Below, in pieces: positions 11,060-22,865 of a DNA stretch of 64,000 nt (the stretch's first letter is position 1; every line of letters starts with the position of its first letter). Source of the DNA: Candidatus Altimarinota bacterium (GTDB lineage: Bacteria; Patescibacteriota; Gracilibacteria; BD1-5; UBA6164); the NCBI GenBank assembly GCA_028698305.1, contig JAQVDN010000001.1:310001-374000 (forward strand). The letters run 5' to 3'. The notes below the pieces were generated by a model. The model did not search any database and was not told the DNA's origin. It was given only the letters and a program-made list of their open reading frames with translations. Both the position numbers and the translations under genes were made by a program.

Positions 11060-14000
11060 ATAATAAAAAATGGCTTAAATTTGAGTTAAATTCAGAAATT
11101 GCTTCTACAGAACAATTTGAAATATGATTTTGTAGAGAATTTTTTTCTATTGAACAATGATTAAATATTGATGATGTAACTATTATTGATGGTTTAAAAT
11201 GAATTGAAAATATACCAGTAAATTGAGTAGCTTTTCAATCAAAGTATTTTAAAGATGATTGGAAATGGAGTAAAATAAAAGAATCTCTTGATAAGATATT
11301 AAAAGCTAAGCAAAAATGAGAGAAACCTTTTGATGAATTAAATAAAATATATGTTTATGTTAAAAGAATAAAATGAAGTACTTATCTTAATGATTCAATT
11401 ATTGATGATTTAAAAAACATAGGAGTTGAGGTTGTAATATATGAAAAATGGGAGAAAATAGATTTAGAGTATAAGTATGAGAAACTAAGATGATATTTTA
11501 CAGTCAAACAAGATATTGAATATGAATTAAAATTAATTGAAAAATATATAGATAATTTATATTTAGAACCAGCAGAAGAGCTTTTAAATATAATTGATAG
11601 TAAAATAGAGGACTTATCAGATTTACATAAATATAAATATTATATTTTAAAATGAAAATTAAAGACTCATATAAATTTATTTCAGGAAAAAATAGAAAAA
11701 AAAGATTATTATAAAAATTTCTTAAAGGCATATGAATTTAAGCAAGATAAAAAGGCAAAAATTAATAAAGCAATAGGGTTATATAATTTAGAGAGAAAAG
11801 ATGAAGCATTAGAAATCATTAAGGATATATTAGATAATACTGAATATGATGAATATGCATATTCTGTTTATCTTTCAATTGAATCTGAAAAATATGATAA
11901 TATTGAAGATTTTGAGAAAAATATAGATAAAAAGTATTTAAAAGATGAATATGTTAGAGATGCTATATTTGATGTATATAGATTAAAGTGAGAAATTATA
12001 CTTTGATTTGAAAAGTATTATAAAAAAGAAGATTGTGAGTGAATAGAACAATTAAAGGATAAAATTTTATATTTTATTAATTGGTCAGAATATTTACAGA
12101 AAAAATATTGAATTTATAATTTATCAATAGTCGCAAAAAATGAATTTATTAAGTTAGAAAATTTTTTAGATAGTTTTAGATTTGATATAGAATGAAAAAA
12201 GTTAGTAGTAGAAGCTGATATTTTTAATATAAAAGGTATAATTAATTCTCAAATTTTTAATAATTTTAAAACTTCTAGTCAATATTTTGCTAGAGCTTAT
12301 GAAAGAAGAGAATCTTCTGTTATAAAATTAAATGAGGCATTTTCTCTAATAAATGAAAATACAATTGAATCTAAAAATGAAGCTATTGATATTTTAGATG
12401 TAATAGTTAAAAATTTTGATGAAATTTTAAAAAAAGAAAAAGATAATCCAAACAAAAATGTTTTATTTCAAGCTCATATAAAGTTAGCTGATTTATCTTA
12501 TGATAAATGACAAATACCTAAGTGAAAAGCAATATTAAAAATATTTGAAGATAAATATTTACAGCAAGTTAAGAAATTTTATAAAAGACAATTTTATTCA
12601 GTTAAGTTTAAATTTATAGATATCAATTCTAAACAACACTATATATCTGAATTATTATCTAGTGACAATTGTATTGTATATAATTTATTATGATATATAG
12701 CATTTAATAATGATGTTAAATATTTAGAAGAATGATATAAAATATATAAAAGTAATCATAAAGAACATTTTAATGATATAATTCAGTTAGCAGAATTTTA
12801 TTTAAAAAAATGAGAAAAAATAAGATTTTTTGAAATAGTAGATAATGAGCTTAAAGATTTGTCAGATATTTTTCTATTTCAAAATTATATAATTATTTGA
12901 ATTGAGTTATGAGAGATTGAAAAAGTTGAGAAAAAATTAGAAGACTATATAAATCATAATGATTGAAAAGACGATTTTATTTCTATTAGATTTAAATCAT
13001 ATTTAGAAGAGAAAAGGTGAGAGTATAAAAAAGCTATTTCAATAATTACTGATTTTTTAGATGAAGAGTATAATATTGATTTAGCAATTAGAAAAGCATA
13101 TTTGGAGTTAGATTTATGAGACAACGTAAGTTTTGAAAAGACAATAAAAGAATTAATAAATTTATATAATGATTTAGATTTTCATAATAAAATTTGAGTT
13201 ATTGATTTATATAAGCTTATTGATAGAAAAGAAACAATACAGTATCTTTATGATTTATTACAAAATGATGTTGAAGATGAAAAATATGAATTACAATTAA
13301 AACAACTATATATACGATTGCTTATTCCATTAAAAAAAGAGGTTTTTGAGATAGAGAATATTGATGAAAATAGCTATATTATAATTGAGGAACAAATTAG
13401 TAAGAATAAAAAAACTTTATTATTAGATTGATATTCTAATAATAAAAATGTAGATTTAGTTAAATCTAAAGATACTAATCAATATAATTTATTAATATGA
13501 CATAAAAAGTGAGATATAGTAAAAGATTTATTTCCAACTACTACAGGAATAGTTAAAGAATATAAAATATTAGAAATAAAAAGTAAGTATATACATTTAT
13601 TGCAAGAATTTTATAAAAATCCAGAAGAGATTGAAATGGAAAGTATTTATATTCCTAATTGAGATGATTTTACTGAGTTTCAGAAAATGTGAAAAAGAAT
13701 TTGAAAAGAGGAAGAAGATAGAAAAAAGTATATTAATGAAAATTTTTACAATAAATGAACTTTGTCATTTTGAGTTCTAAAACATTTTTATCATAAATCA
13801 TATATTGATTTATATTATGGTATGTTATGAAAAGATTATAATATTATTTCTGACCTTACATTCAAAAGTGATAAATATAGAGAAGTTGAAAATATTGTGG
13901 TTGATATCAGTTCTATATTAACAATATTTGAATTATGATTACAAGATATTTTAACTAATAATTTTAAAGTATATATACCACAATCAACTCTTACATATTT

Positions 14001-14763
14001 TAATAGAGAATTAACAGAACTAAAATTTAATTGGGAGTTGAATGATAATACTACTATTGTTTTTGATTCAGAATGAAGATGAAGTATTATAAATCTTGAT
14101 AATGATTATAAACAAAAGAGAAAAGATTTTTTTGAATCTATTATAAATTGGTTAAAAGAAAAATGTATAATAAAATCATCAAATTTATTAGTTTCAAAAG
14201 ATAAGAATATAAATAAATTTTTATGAATAGAATTTTATGAGTCTCTTTTAATAGCTCAAGATAATAATTATATATTGTTTTCTGATGATTTATTGTCTAG
14301 AAATTTATTTAGAAGTGAGATATATAAAATGGAGGCATTTTGAACTGAGAGTTTTATTTCAATATTACTATCTAAAAAGCTTATTTCAATTGATAATTAT
14401 AATGAACATATTATAAAACTTTGTAAAATGAACTTTTCTAATTTAACAATGAATATATATATGTTTTGATATTTATTTTTAAAAGAAAGGTATGTTGAGG
14501 TAGAAGAGTTAATAAAATATTCTAAAAATAAATGAATAAAGGAAGATTTTATTGTTAATAGTTTAATTCATATAATAACTAGCTTACCATTTTGACTAAA
14601 TATATTATACAAAGTCTTTTGTAATTATTTTGAAATAATTATTAAATATTATGATTATAATGATGTTAAAAAAGAATGTTTAAATATTTTATCTGAATTT
14701 AAGCAAGAAGATAATATGTTAAAATTTGCTAAGTTAGTTGATATATACTTAATAAAACATTAA
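11053..14763 (+). CDS. TPR-GreAB-C-PIN-like multidomain protein, predicted nucleic-acid conflict effector
   Basis: 1,236 residues, frame open throughout. Residues 1-150 resemble a restriction-endonuclease-like fold: an acidic/glycine loop near residue 47 and a QSK motif near residue 63 (GVAFQSKYF), like the (D/E/Q)xK catalytic core. Residues 160-780 are helical repeats of TPR type. Residues about 795-830 (LLIGHKKGDIVKD, then KEYKILEIKS) look like the C-terminal GreA/GreB domain. Residues about 945-1110 fit a PIN-like nuclease, with Asp in VVDISSIL and Asp-Asp in SDDLLSRN. This order matches the TPR-GreAB-C-PIN class predicted by comparative genomics to act against invaders. Domain calls are by eye. 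Confidence 0.75.
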
Positions 14764-14861
14764 GTTAACTCACTTTAGAATATTTATATATCATTCATAT
14801 TGTTCAACTTTAGTTATAATACCTTTCACTATGTTTCACCATTTGAATTAAAGCAAAAAAA

Positions 14862-14897
14862 ATCATTAGTTTCTTTTTGAAAACTAATAATTTTTTT
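14862..14897. terminator. bidirectional terminator between convergent defence genes
   Basis: Hairpin ATTAGTTT / AAAACTAAT flanked by A- and T-runs between the stop of the TPR-PIN gene and the OLD-family gene. The 14764-14861 stretch before it contains nothing recognisable. Confidence 0.75.
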
Positions 14898-16446
14898 ATT
14901 TATTTTTTATATCAAATTTTTCTATTATACTAGCAAATATCTTGTATAAATCTTCATCATATCAATTATTTTTTGTTAACCGAGTTGATAGATTAAAAGC
15001 AATTGTTGGTTTAGAGTATTTTCTAAAAAATATATTGAATATACTTTCATAAGCAGTTGATATTTTTTTCGCATATTTTAAAGAATCTATCTTATTATCT
15101 AATTTTTTTAGACTTAGATCATATTTTTCTTGATCAAAATCATCTCAAAATTCTTTTGCTCTTTCATCTACTTCTGATCTTATGTATTGTTTTATAGAAT
15201 CTACCTTATAATAATTTTCAAATTCTCAATCTAATACAATCCAATTATATTTTCTAAAGTCATTTTCATAGACATATCATACTTTATGGACTTTTCTTAT
15301 GGATTTTATAATCATATCACGATCAACATAAAAATTTTCATCTTTATCAATAAGTGCTATTACATTTTCTTTTCAAAATAATTCACAAGAAAATATATAC
15401 CATTCATAAAGTGCTCCTTTTCATCAAACATCGATTATACTTATGTTTTTATAGTTTAGATTAAAATAATTATCTATTTCTTCTTTGCTTAATCATTGTT
15501 TGTCTAATTTATAATAATTCTCCCATTTAGTATTTTCGTATATGTTTGGAATAGATATCTTTTCAGTTTCTCATTCTACAAGTATTACATAATCTGAAAA
15601 AAATACTCATGCATTTTTAAATATAAGATTTATCATTATCTTATTAAATCTTCAACCAGAATTATCTATTCTTTTTATCTTTGTAGAATTATTTTCCATT
15701 TTCACAAAAACTACATCTGAAATTTCATATTTATCTTTTCTGAAATTTGAAACTAGATCAGGAGAATGTGTTGAATATAATACTTGTGTATTTTCTGTTT
15801 CTCAAATATCTTGTAAGATAGAATCTATCATCTTTGTTGCATGTGGATGCAAAAAATTTTCGGGTTGATCTATCAAAAATATAGTGAAATTTTTATTTTG
15901 TCTATCACTTACACTATATAGATATAGTTTTAATAAACTCACAAGTAAAGTTGTTTTCTTCTCCCCAGATTTATCGTTTAGCTCTTTTATTTTTTCTTTT
16001 GTAAATCTACCTTCTTTTAATTTTTCTTCTTTATTTTTTAGTATCAAATCTATGAGTTTTAGATAGCCATCTTCATTATTTTCTTTATTTATCTTTCTAT
16101 CACTAGGTATATAAATAATATTTATTTTTTCTAGTAATTTTATTGTATCTTCATTATCATTTCTTTCTACTTTTGTTTCTTTTCAATCAAAATAAGCTTT
16201 TAGATATATGCTTATATCTTTTCATTCATATGTGATTATAGCTTCTAAACTCAATTTTCTTTTAGGATTTTTGAAGTCTTTTTCTTTGATTTTTTTTGAA
16301 TTTAATAGTTTTTCTATAGCTTTTAAAATAACTGTTTTTCAACTTCAGTTTTTTCAAACTAAAACAGTTTTATTACTTCAAAAATTTATAGTTTCATTTT
16401 CTATACTTCTAAAGTTTACTACATGTACACTTTTTATGTGGATCAT
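14896..16446 (-). CDS. OLD-family ATPase with TOPRIM nuclease domain
   Basis: 516 residues. An ABC/SMC-like N-terminus (HVVNFRSIEN) carries the P-loop VGKNGSGKT near residue 29. A signature-like SGEKKT follows, then Walker B FLIDQPENFLHPHA and the switch STHSPDLVS. The C-terminal third begins with ILVEGETEK and IDVGGKGAL, then LIDKDENFYVDRD, as in the TOPRIM domain of overcoming-lysogenization-defect nucleases, the GajA-type architecture. These enzymes use ATP sensing to license DNA cleavage and often act against phage. No UvrD-like GajB partner is adjacent; instead it is convergent with the TPR-PIN-like gene. Confidence 0.9.
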
Positions 16447-16565
16447 AAAAATTATTTATAGATTATTAATTATATTTTATCATTTTAATTATAAAAAGTA
16501 AAAAATATGGCATAAATAAAATAAAAAAATATAATAATATTATTAAATTTTCTTAAAAAAATATT

Positions 16566-17567
16566 ATGAGTAAGGTTATAGATTTTTATGTTGAAGTTAT
16601 AGATAACTTTTGAGATTTGTGATTTGCTATCAATCTAGCAAAGATTATGCTTAAAAGTGAATTAAATTTGTCTATTAGATTATTTTCAAATGATAAGATA
16701 TTATTTGAAAATATGATCAAAGAAAAATCTATAAATATAGATTATTTTGAATTAAAAGACATTAAAATTTATAAACCAAGTAAAATAATTTTTAATTTCT
16801 TTGATAGAAAGGTAGATTTTGATTATCTAAATAGTTTTGATTTTGATATTAAATTGATAAATTTTTCTTATTTTTTGATGCATGAGGGAGTTTCTAGTTT
16901 GCATAATACAACTTATCAAAATAAAAATATTTTTGTTACTCACTTTGTTCCTAGTTTACTAGAAAATACTTGATGAGTTTTGATTAATAATAATTTTAAT
17001 TATAAAAATAAAGACGATTTTTTGGCTTTTATAAATGAAAAATATGACTTAAATATACAAGATAATAAAAATAATTTTGTTTCAGTTTTTGTTTATAAAG
17101 ATACTTTAAATGAGATAATTAAAAATATAAAAAATGATAAAAATACTTATTTTATTTTTTGATATGATTCTATAAAAATAAACCAAGATAATATTTTTAT
17201 AATGCCATTTTTTGAACTTGACGATTATAATAATTTTTTACATATTTGTGATATAAATATAGTGAGAGGGGAAAATAGTCTTGTTTCATCTTTGCTTACT
17301 TGAAATGTAACATTATGGGATATATACAAAGAAAATAATGATGCTCATATTTATAAGATAGATGATTTTATAGATTTTTTGGCTAAATTTTCTTTTAATA
17401 ATGATTATTTTAATATATTTAAAGATTTTAATTTAGGTGATAAATATAAAAATTTTGAAAATATAATTTTCAAGTGAGAGGATTATAAAACAAATTTTCT
17501 TAATTTAAAAGATTATATTAAAAATGATTGTGATGCTTATAGCAAAATAAAAAAAATCCTGAATTAA
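16566..17567 (+). CDS. earP: EarP-like protein-arginine rhamnosyltransferase for EF-P
   Basis: 333 residues. The N-terminal VEVIDNFGDLGF matches the EarP signature (VxDNxGDxGxxxRLA), including Asp13 and Asp17 that correspond to the catalytic loop. The C-terminal half carries RGENSLVSSLLTG and WDIYKENNDAH, equivalents of the family's RGEDS and W-x-IYPQ-x-DAH nucleotide-sugar motifs. EarP transfers rhamnose from dTDP-L-rhamnose to Arg32 of elongation factor P, which relieves ribosome stalling at polyproline. The convergent neighbour is efp with Arg at position 32. Length is slightly below the usual 370-380. Confidence 0.85.
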
Positions 17568-17584
17568 AATTCAGGATTTTTTTT
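17553..17584. terminator. bidirectional terminator shared by earP and efp
   Basis: Near-perfect 13-bp stem AAAATCCTGAATT / AATTCAGGATTTT with A- and T-runs on each side. The earP stop codon lies inside the hairpin and the efp stop just beyond it. Confidence 0.9.
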
Positions 17585-18146
17585 ATTTTGCTCTTTCTTG
17601 ATATTCACCAGATTCAGTATTTATTATAACATATTCTCCAGATTCAACGAATCCAGGAACTTTTATAGCATAACCAGTTTCTAAAATAGCTTCTTTAGTT
17701 ATTTTACCATCAGCTGTATTTCATTTTACACCTGGTTCACATTCTGTAATCAATAATTTTACAGAAGCAGGAAGTATAACTCATACAAGTCTTCCTTCAA
17801 ATCTTTGAATATCAACAATCAAAGAAGGAGTTATAAAATTTACTGCATCTCACATATCTTCTTCACTTATTTCAATTTGTTCATATGTTTCTTGGTCCAT
17901 AAAATAATATACTCAACCAGATTCATATAAAAACTCAAATTTTGATCTTTCAAGAACGATATCTTCAAGTTTTTCTTCACTATCAAATACTTTATCAACT
18001 ATATTTCCATTTATCAGATTTTTAAATCTAACTTTTATATTTGTAGCTCATCTACCACCTCTATGAAGTTCTCTTTTTAAAGGTAATAATAAATCATTTC
18101 ACATTTTAATAACTCAACCAGTTTTTATTTGCATTGCTGTTATCAT
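17583..18146 (-). CDS. efp: elongation factor P, Arg32 type
   Basis: 187 residues, standard three-domain EF-P. Domain I has the modification loop HRGGRGATNIKVRFKNL; counting from the chosen ATG the loop-tip arginine is residue 32, as in EarP-modified EF-P, not the lysine used by EpmA-type organisms. The domain II-III hallmark VGVILPASVKLLITECEPG and the C-terminal GYAIKVPGFVESGE are well conserved. It binds between the P and E sites to help proline-proline bond formation. The earP gene is convergent, 15 bp away stop to stop. Confidence 0.96.
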
Positions 18147-18219
18147 AATATCATTTATAATTAATTTTTAAATACTGCCATATTTTATAAAAATTTTTTA
18201 TAAAAGCAAAAAAATTTAT

Positions 18220-19554
18220 CTAGATTGTCTTTTTATAGGCAATTCTAGCAATTTTTTGAGCTTCATTATGATCAACTATTATATCTTTATAAACTAGTAA
18301 ATTGTCTATTGGGTTGTGAATTCTTTCAGCTTTTTCAAACTCTAATTCTCTGATATATTTTTTTATAAATTTTGCTTCACTATCAAATTTTTGAGATTGT
18401 AAACAAGGATTAAAAATACGAAGTGGTTTTGGATCAGCTCAAACACTTGCCGACCATTGCCAATTTCAAAAGTTTACATTTTCATCATAATCAAGTAAAT
18501 GTTTTTTGAAAAAAGCTTCTCACCATCTCCAATCTATAAGTAAATCTTTTGTCAGAAAACTTGCAACAATCATACGAGCTCTACCATGCATCCAGTTTGT
18601 CTCCAATAATTGTTTCATTGCAGCATCAACAATAGGATAACCAGTTTCTCATTTACACCATTTTTCAAAAAGTTTTTCATCATGTTTCCACTCTATATGT
18701 CTTTTATTTTCTTGAAATTCTATTTTTTTTGTAAAAGGGAAATAATAATCTATATGTTGCCAAAATTCTCTCCAAGCTAACTCTGATACATAAACATTGC
18801 TTTTTTCTTTAGCAATTTCATATATCTGTCTTACTGAAAAGATACCAAATCTTAAATAAGGTGATAATTTTGAAGTACCATCTTTGTCTAGATCATTTCT
18901 AAAATTTTCATAATCACTTCTTATATAGTTTTCTAATCTATTTTTTCAAAAATCTATTGTAAAATATGGATGTTTTTCTCAATTTATTTTTTTATTTAGA
19001 AAATTATCTATGTCAAAATCATTTTCTATTTGTTTAAAATTGTTAGGTTTTTCTATTTTATATCATTTTTCAAAAAGTTTTTTTTGCCAAAGTTTATAAT
19101 ATGGAGTAAATACTTTTCTTTGTTCTATTTCTTCAGGCTCAATAAGTAAAAAATCATTAAAACTCAAAAAATCTATCTCATTTTTTAAGCAAAAATCAAG
19201 TATTTTTTCATCTCTATTTTTTCAATAAATAGAGTAAGATTTATTTGTAAAAATAGAATCAATTTCAAAAATTTTACAAATTTCTGGAATTATATTTTCT
19301 GGAAAATCATGGTAAATAGTTAACTTTCATCACAATTTTTTTAGTTCTAAATCCAGGTTTAATAAAGCTTCTTTTAAAAAAAGAAACTTTTTATCATTTA
19401 GTCATAAAAATTCTGGAATTATATTTTTGTCCAGAATAAAAATAGGTAATATTTCATTACTATTTTTTATAGTCTCAATTAATCATTTATTATCAAATGT
19501 TCTTAAATCTTGTCTAAACCAAAAAATAGATTTTTTATAATTTTTTATTTCCAT
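18220..19554 (-). CDS. phr: deoxyribodipyrimidine photolyase
   Basis: 444 residues, class I photolyase/cryptochrome length. An N-terminal Rossmann-like antenna domain starts IFWFRQDLR. The FAD-binding helical domain contains [35 protein letters not shown] and [17 protein letters not shown], all diagnostic. It repairs UV pyrimidine dimers with blue light. The ATG overlaps the end of the reductase gene by 10 bp, so it is the last gene of the apbE operon. Its presence implies the cell, or its host, sees light at least at times. Confidence 0.95.
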
Positions 19555-21044
19555 AATTTAATTCTAGTTTGAGCTAAAATCCAAAGTATTATTACTATGA
19601 TCATTGAAGGGTATATCTTTATTGGAAAATATTCTGCTGCAATTATTCATCAACAAATAAAGTAAAGATAACTACTTCTTTGGATTCTTTTCCACCATAT
19701 TCCAAGATTTTTTTGAGAAAAATTATTTGAAGTTATAAGTAAGATAATAGCAGTTATTTCGCTTATCCTAGATATAATAGGGTAATATAATCACCATTTT
19801 ACACTTGAAAAATAACTTATAAATTTTGAAAAATCTAAAAACATTGGTCAGATAAGATTTACTACTATTATACTTGATGATAATATTCAAAAAGCTTTTC
19901 TTAAAGATACTAACTTTTTTAATATTCCTAATTTTGGTAATAGGTCAGATAGCGGTCTTATAGCCATTACAAAAACTACACTCCACCAACTTAAATCAAA
20001 CATAAATCACATGAAATTATTTATAAATAAATAATTTCAATATAAATTATCATTTAGTTTATTTTGAAACCATGAAAAAGGTATAATAGTTAGTGAAAAT
20101 ATTATAATTATCCAAGAAAATAAATTTACATATGGTATATTTCAATTGAAAATTATATCTTTCCAAAAACCAGGATAAACTCTAGAAATAGTAAAACTTT
20201 CATTGTAGATCAGATTTAAATTATGTCAGTTTTTTATTAATCATTCTTTTACAGCATATACCATTTCAGGATTTCAACAAATATAGACTTCATCATTTTT
20301 TCAAATTTTATCTAAATCATCAGTTACTCTTCAAGTTTCTCATTTATAATTTTCACTTGGTTTAGAAACTCTTATTATTACTTTTGTATTTGGAAAACTT
20401 TCCAGTTTTTCTTTATAATAAATATCTTTTTCAAATCTAACTCAAAAAATAACTATTTTTTCTATTTCTTTAGGACAAGCTTCAATCATAGCAATCATTG
20501 GAGCTAATCAAGTTCAAGTTGCTATAAAAACTTTTTTGTTTTGTGTATTTTTTAAATAAAAATTTCATAAAGCTCATAGAAATGAAATTTTGTCTCCTAT
20601 TTTTAATTTATTTAAAAATCTAGAACCTCTTCATTTATTTAATAATTTTATATTTAGTGTAAAACTATTTTTTGATGCAATAGCTATAGAGTATGATCTA
20701 GAAAATTTTCACAAATTATCAGATGCTTGAAGTGATATATATTGTCATGGCTTAAAAGAAAAATTATCACAAGCAAAAGTTATTTCTAGTACATCATCTG
20801 TTAACATATTTTTTTCTCTAACTTTTGCTTGTTTAAATCAGATTTTTATATCTTTTGAAGAATTTTCTACTTTTATTACATTTACAGGACATGATAGTTC
20901 TGCTTGCAATATCTCACTATCAAGTCAATCAAAATTATTTGTTATAACCTTAGATGTTGGATCAACTTTAAAAACTTGTGGACATATATTTTCACAATTT
21001 CTACAACTTATACATCAAGGTATTACTTCTACTTTTTTTATCAC
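19545..21044 (-). CDS. ferredoxin-flavin reductase-membrane fusion protein
   Basis: 499 residues with three parts. Residues 1-55 are a one-cluster ferredoxin (Cys11, Cys14, Cys17 and Cys21, plus SCPVNVI). Residues about 70-280 form an FNR-like flavoprotein: RSYSIA for FAD, ATGTGLAPM and YICGNPEMV for NAD(P)H. Residues about 290-499 hold five to six transmembrane helices resembling a ferric-reductase-like module. It should pass electrons from NAD(P)H across the membrane. The start is the GTG overlapping the apbE stop (GTGATAA); no closer ATG exists before the ferredoxin cysteines. Gene order lipoprotein-apbE-this suggests the flavinylated lipoprotein as acceptor. Confidence 0.85.
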
Positions 21045-21880
21045 TTTTTGTATAGATTACAATTTAAATTTGAACTTTTATATATATTTCAATTACTATC
21101 TATAATTAGTCATTCAAGTCATTTTATACTTGATAGTATGTTTAATGATTTTTCTAATGGTGTAACAAATAATGCAGTTGAAAATATATCTGAAAAGCTA
21201 GATAGTTTATGAGTTAAAAATATAGCAATTTTATCATTTTGACTATTTTTTTCAAATGGATTAATTAGATGATGACCTTTTTTTGTTTTTCTTTTGTTTG
21301 GGCTTGATGATGCTATAAAACAATCTTGTAATTCTATTTCTCATACTATATTTTTATCATTCAAAGGGTCTTCTAAGTATATTATATGTTTACCTTTTAC
21401 TCTTATATCTCATCAAAAATTTATGATAAAATTATCATATTTTTTATCTAAAATAGTATATATCTTATCAATTATATATCATTTTCAAACAGATCATAAA
21501 TCTATAGATACTTCATTTTTTAGATATATTATATCATCTTTTATTTCTATATTTTTATAACCAATATTTTCATCTATAAATATATCTTCTATTCCATAAC
21601 CAATATTTTCTAAAAAGGGAATAATAGTTATATCAAAATATCAATCTGTTAAATCTGATACTTTTTTACATAGATTTATGATAGAAAAAAGTTCTCAATC
21701 TATTTGAGAACTTTTTTTCTTATTCAAATTATATAAATAATTTCATTTTATAAATCTAGAATATTTATTCTCAAAATTTTGTGCTTGCAAAAAACAAGTT
21801 TCAATTAATTCTTCATCTATGTTTTTTGAATTAATTGTTATATCAAGTCTTGATCAAAATAAATTTCTAGAATATTTCAT
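21038..21880 (-). CDS. apbE: FAD:protein FMN transferase
   Basis: 280 residues. Motifs typical of ApbE are present in order: SRFIKGNYLYNLN, DGYFDIT, SIDLGSVGKGYIIDKI, NFGGDIRVKG and the late KGHHLINP, followed by a DIFSTALFV segment. The enzyme covalently attaches FMN to Ser/Thr of target proteins outside the cytosol, using FAD. No clear signal peptide is seen, so membrane crossing or retention is open. It sits 7 bp downstream of a lipoprotein with a candidate flavinylation site and overlaps the reductase gene. Confidence 0.93.
21690..21712 (-). other. terminator-like hairpin inside apbE
   Basis: In the direction of transcription the codons for KKKSSQIDGELF form A7-AGTTCTCAA, a five-base loop and TTGAGAACT followed by six T. 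That is the shape of an intrinsic terminator within the reading frame. Confidence 0.6.
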
Positions 21881-21887
21881 ATTTTTA

Positions 21888-22304
21888 TTATTTTAATGCT
21901 TTTTTAAATGCTTCAGTAGTTAATGAACCTCAAGCAATATTTGCAGTTTTAGCTTCTTCTATTGTTTTACCAATTAATTGATTTTTCACTTCTTCATTAA
22001 ATTCAGTTAAATCATAAGTAGTAGCACTAACTTCAATAGTTTCTATAGTACCATTTTCACTAAGAGTATAATCTATTGTCATATCTACTTCTCAAGCTGG
22101 GTTATTGTATTTAGCATCTATTTTCATTACATCTGAATTTGTATTTGTAGTAGGTACATTTTCTATAGTTTCTAATTCGCTATTTATTTCACTAACAACT
22201 TCATTTGTTATATTTTCTACATCTAAATCAGTTGTTTGTTCAGGTGCTTTTGCTCCACAAGATACTAAAAATACACTAAGTACCAATAAATATAAATATT
22301 TCAT
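21888..22304 (-). CDS. small FMN-binding-like lipoprotein, candidate ApbE target
   Basis: 138 residues. The signal peptide ends in a lipobox (LVSC, Cys16). A Thr/Asn-rich linker is followed by a compact domain ending GGSLTTEAFKKAL. This tail resembles the FMN_bind consensus SGAT-x-TS-x-A-x-x-x-A, in which the Thr or Ser after GA receives FMN; Ser127 would be the acceptor here. It is the first gene of the operon with apbE and the membrane reductase, so an extracytosolic flavin carrier is the simplest reading. The match is short and the GA is GG, so this remains an inference. Confidence 0.75.
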
Positions 22305-22393
22305 TTTTTAATTATTTTAGTAAATAAAATTTACGATACATATTTTATTTTTTTATAAAGTAAAGTCAAATTTTTTACTATAAAAAGTATAGT

Positions 22394-22430
22394 AAAAAAA
22401 ACTTGATTAAAATTTTTAATCAAGTTTTTC
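22394..22430 (-). terminator. terminator after rplL
   Basis: AAACTTGATTAAAA / TTTTAATCAAGTTTTTTTT hairpin on the minus strand, just downstream of the rplL stop. Confidence 0.9.
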
Positions 22431-22447
22431 ATTTTATGAATAGTTAA

Positions 22448-22825
22448 TTATTTAACTTCAACAGTAGCTCCAGCTTCTTCTAATTTAGCTTTAATTTCAG
22501 CAGCTTCATCTTTAGAAACACCTTTTTTAACTTCTCCACCATTATCAGCTAAGTCTTTACCTTCTTTTAATCCAAGACCAGTAATTTCTCTAATAACTTT
22601 AATTACACCAATTTTAGAAGCACCAGCGTTAGTTAAAACAACATCAAAAGATGTTTTTTCATCTTCACCACCAGCAGCACCACCAGCAGCAGCAACCATA
22701 ACAGGAGCAGCAGCAGATACACCAAATTCTTCTTCCATAGCTTTAACTAAGTCATTTAATTCAACTATAGTTAATTCTTTAACTAAATCCATAATTTGAG
22801 CAGCATTTTTTGATAATTCAGCCAT
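22448..22825 (-). CDS. rplL: 50S ribosomal protein L7/L12
   Basis: 125 residues. An N-terminal dimerisation helix ([21 protein letters not shown]), an Ala/Gly-rich hinge ([15 protein letters not shown]) and the globular C-terminal domain ([20 protein letters not shown], then [14 protein letters not shown]). It forms the flexible stalk that recruits translation GTPases. Remarkably it contains no UGA glycine codons and uses GGT/GGA, as expected for a very highly expressed gene. It follows rplJ after a structured 180-bp spacer. Confidence 0.98.
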   Translation of the reverse strand: MAELSKNAAQIMDLVKELTIVELNDLVKAMEEEFGVSAAAPVMVAAAGGAAGGEDEKTSFDVVLTNAGASKIGVIKVIREITGLGLKEGKDLADNGGEVKKGVSKDEAAEIKAKLEEAGATVEVK

Positions 22826-22865
22826 TTTTACAAAATTATAATATAAAATAAAATTTTTTAAATTT

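Noticed and set aside
16208-16501. 97-codon plus-strand ORF
   Set aside because: Antisense to the N-terminal P-loop region of the OLD-family protein.
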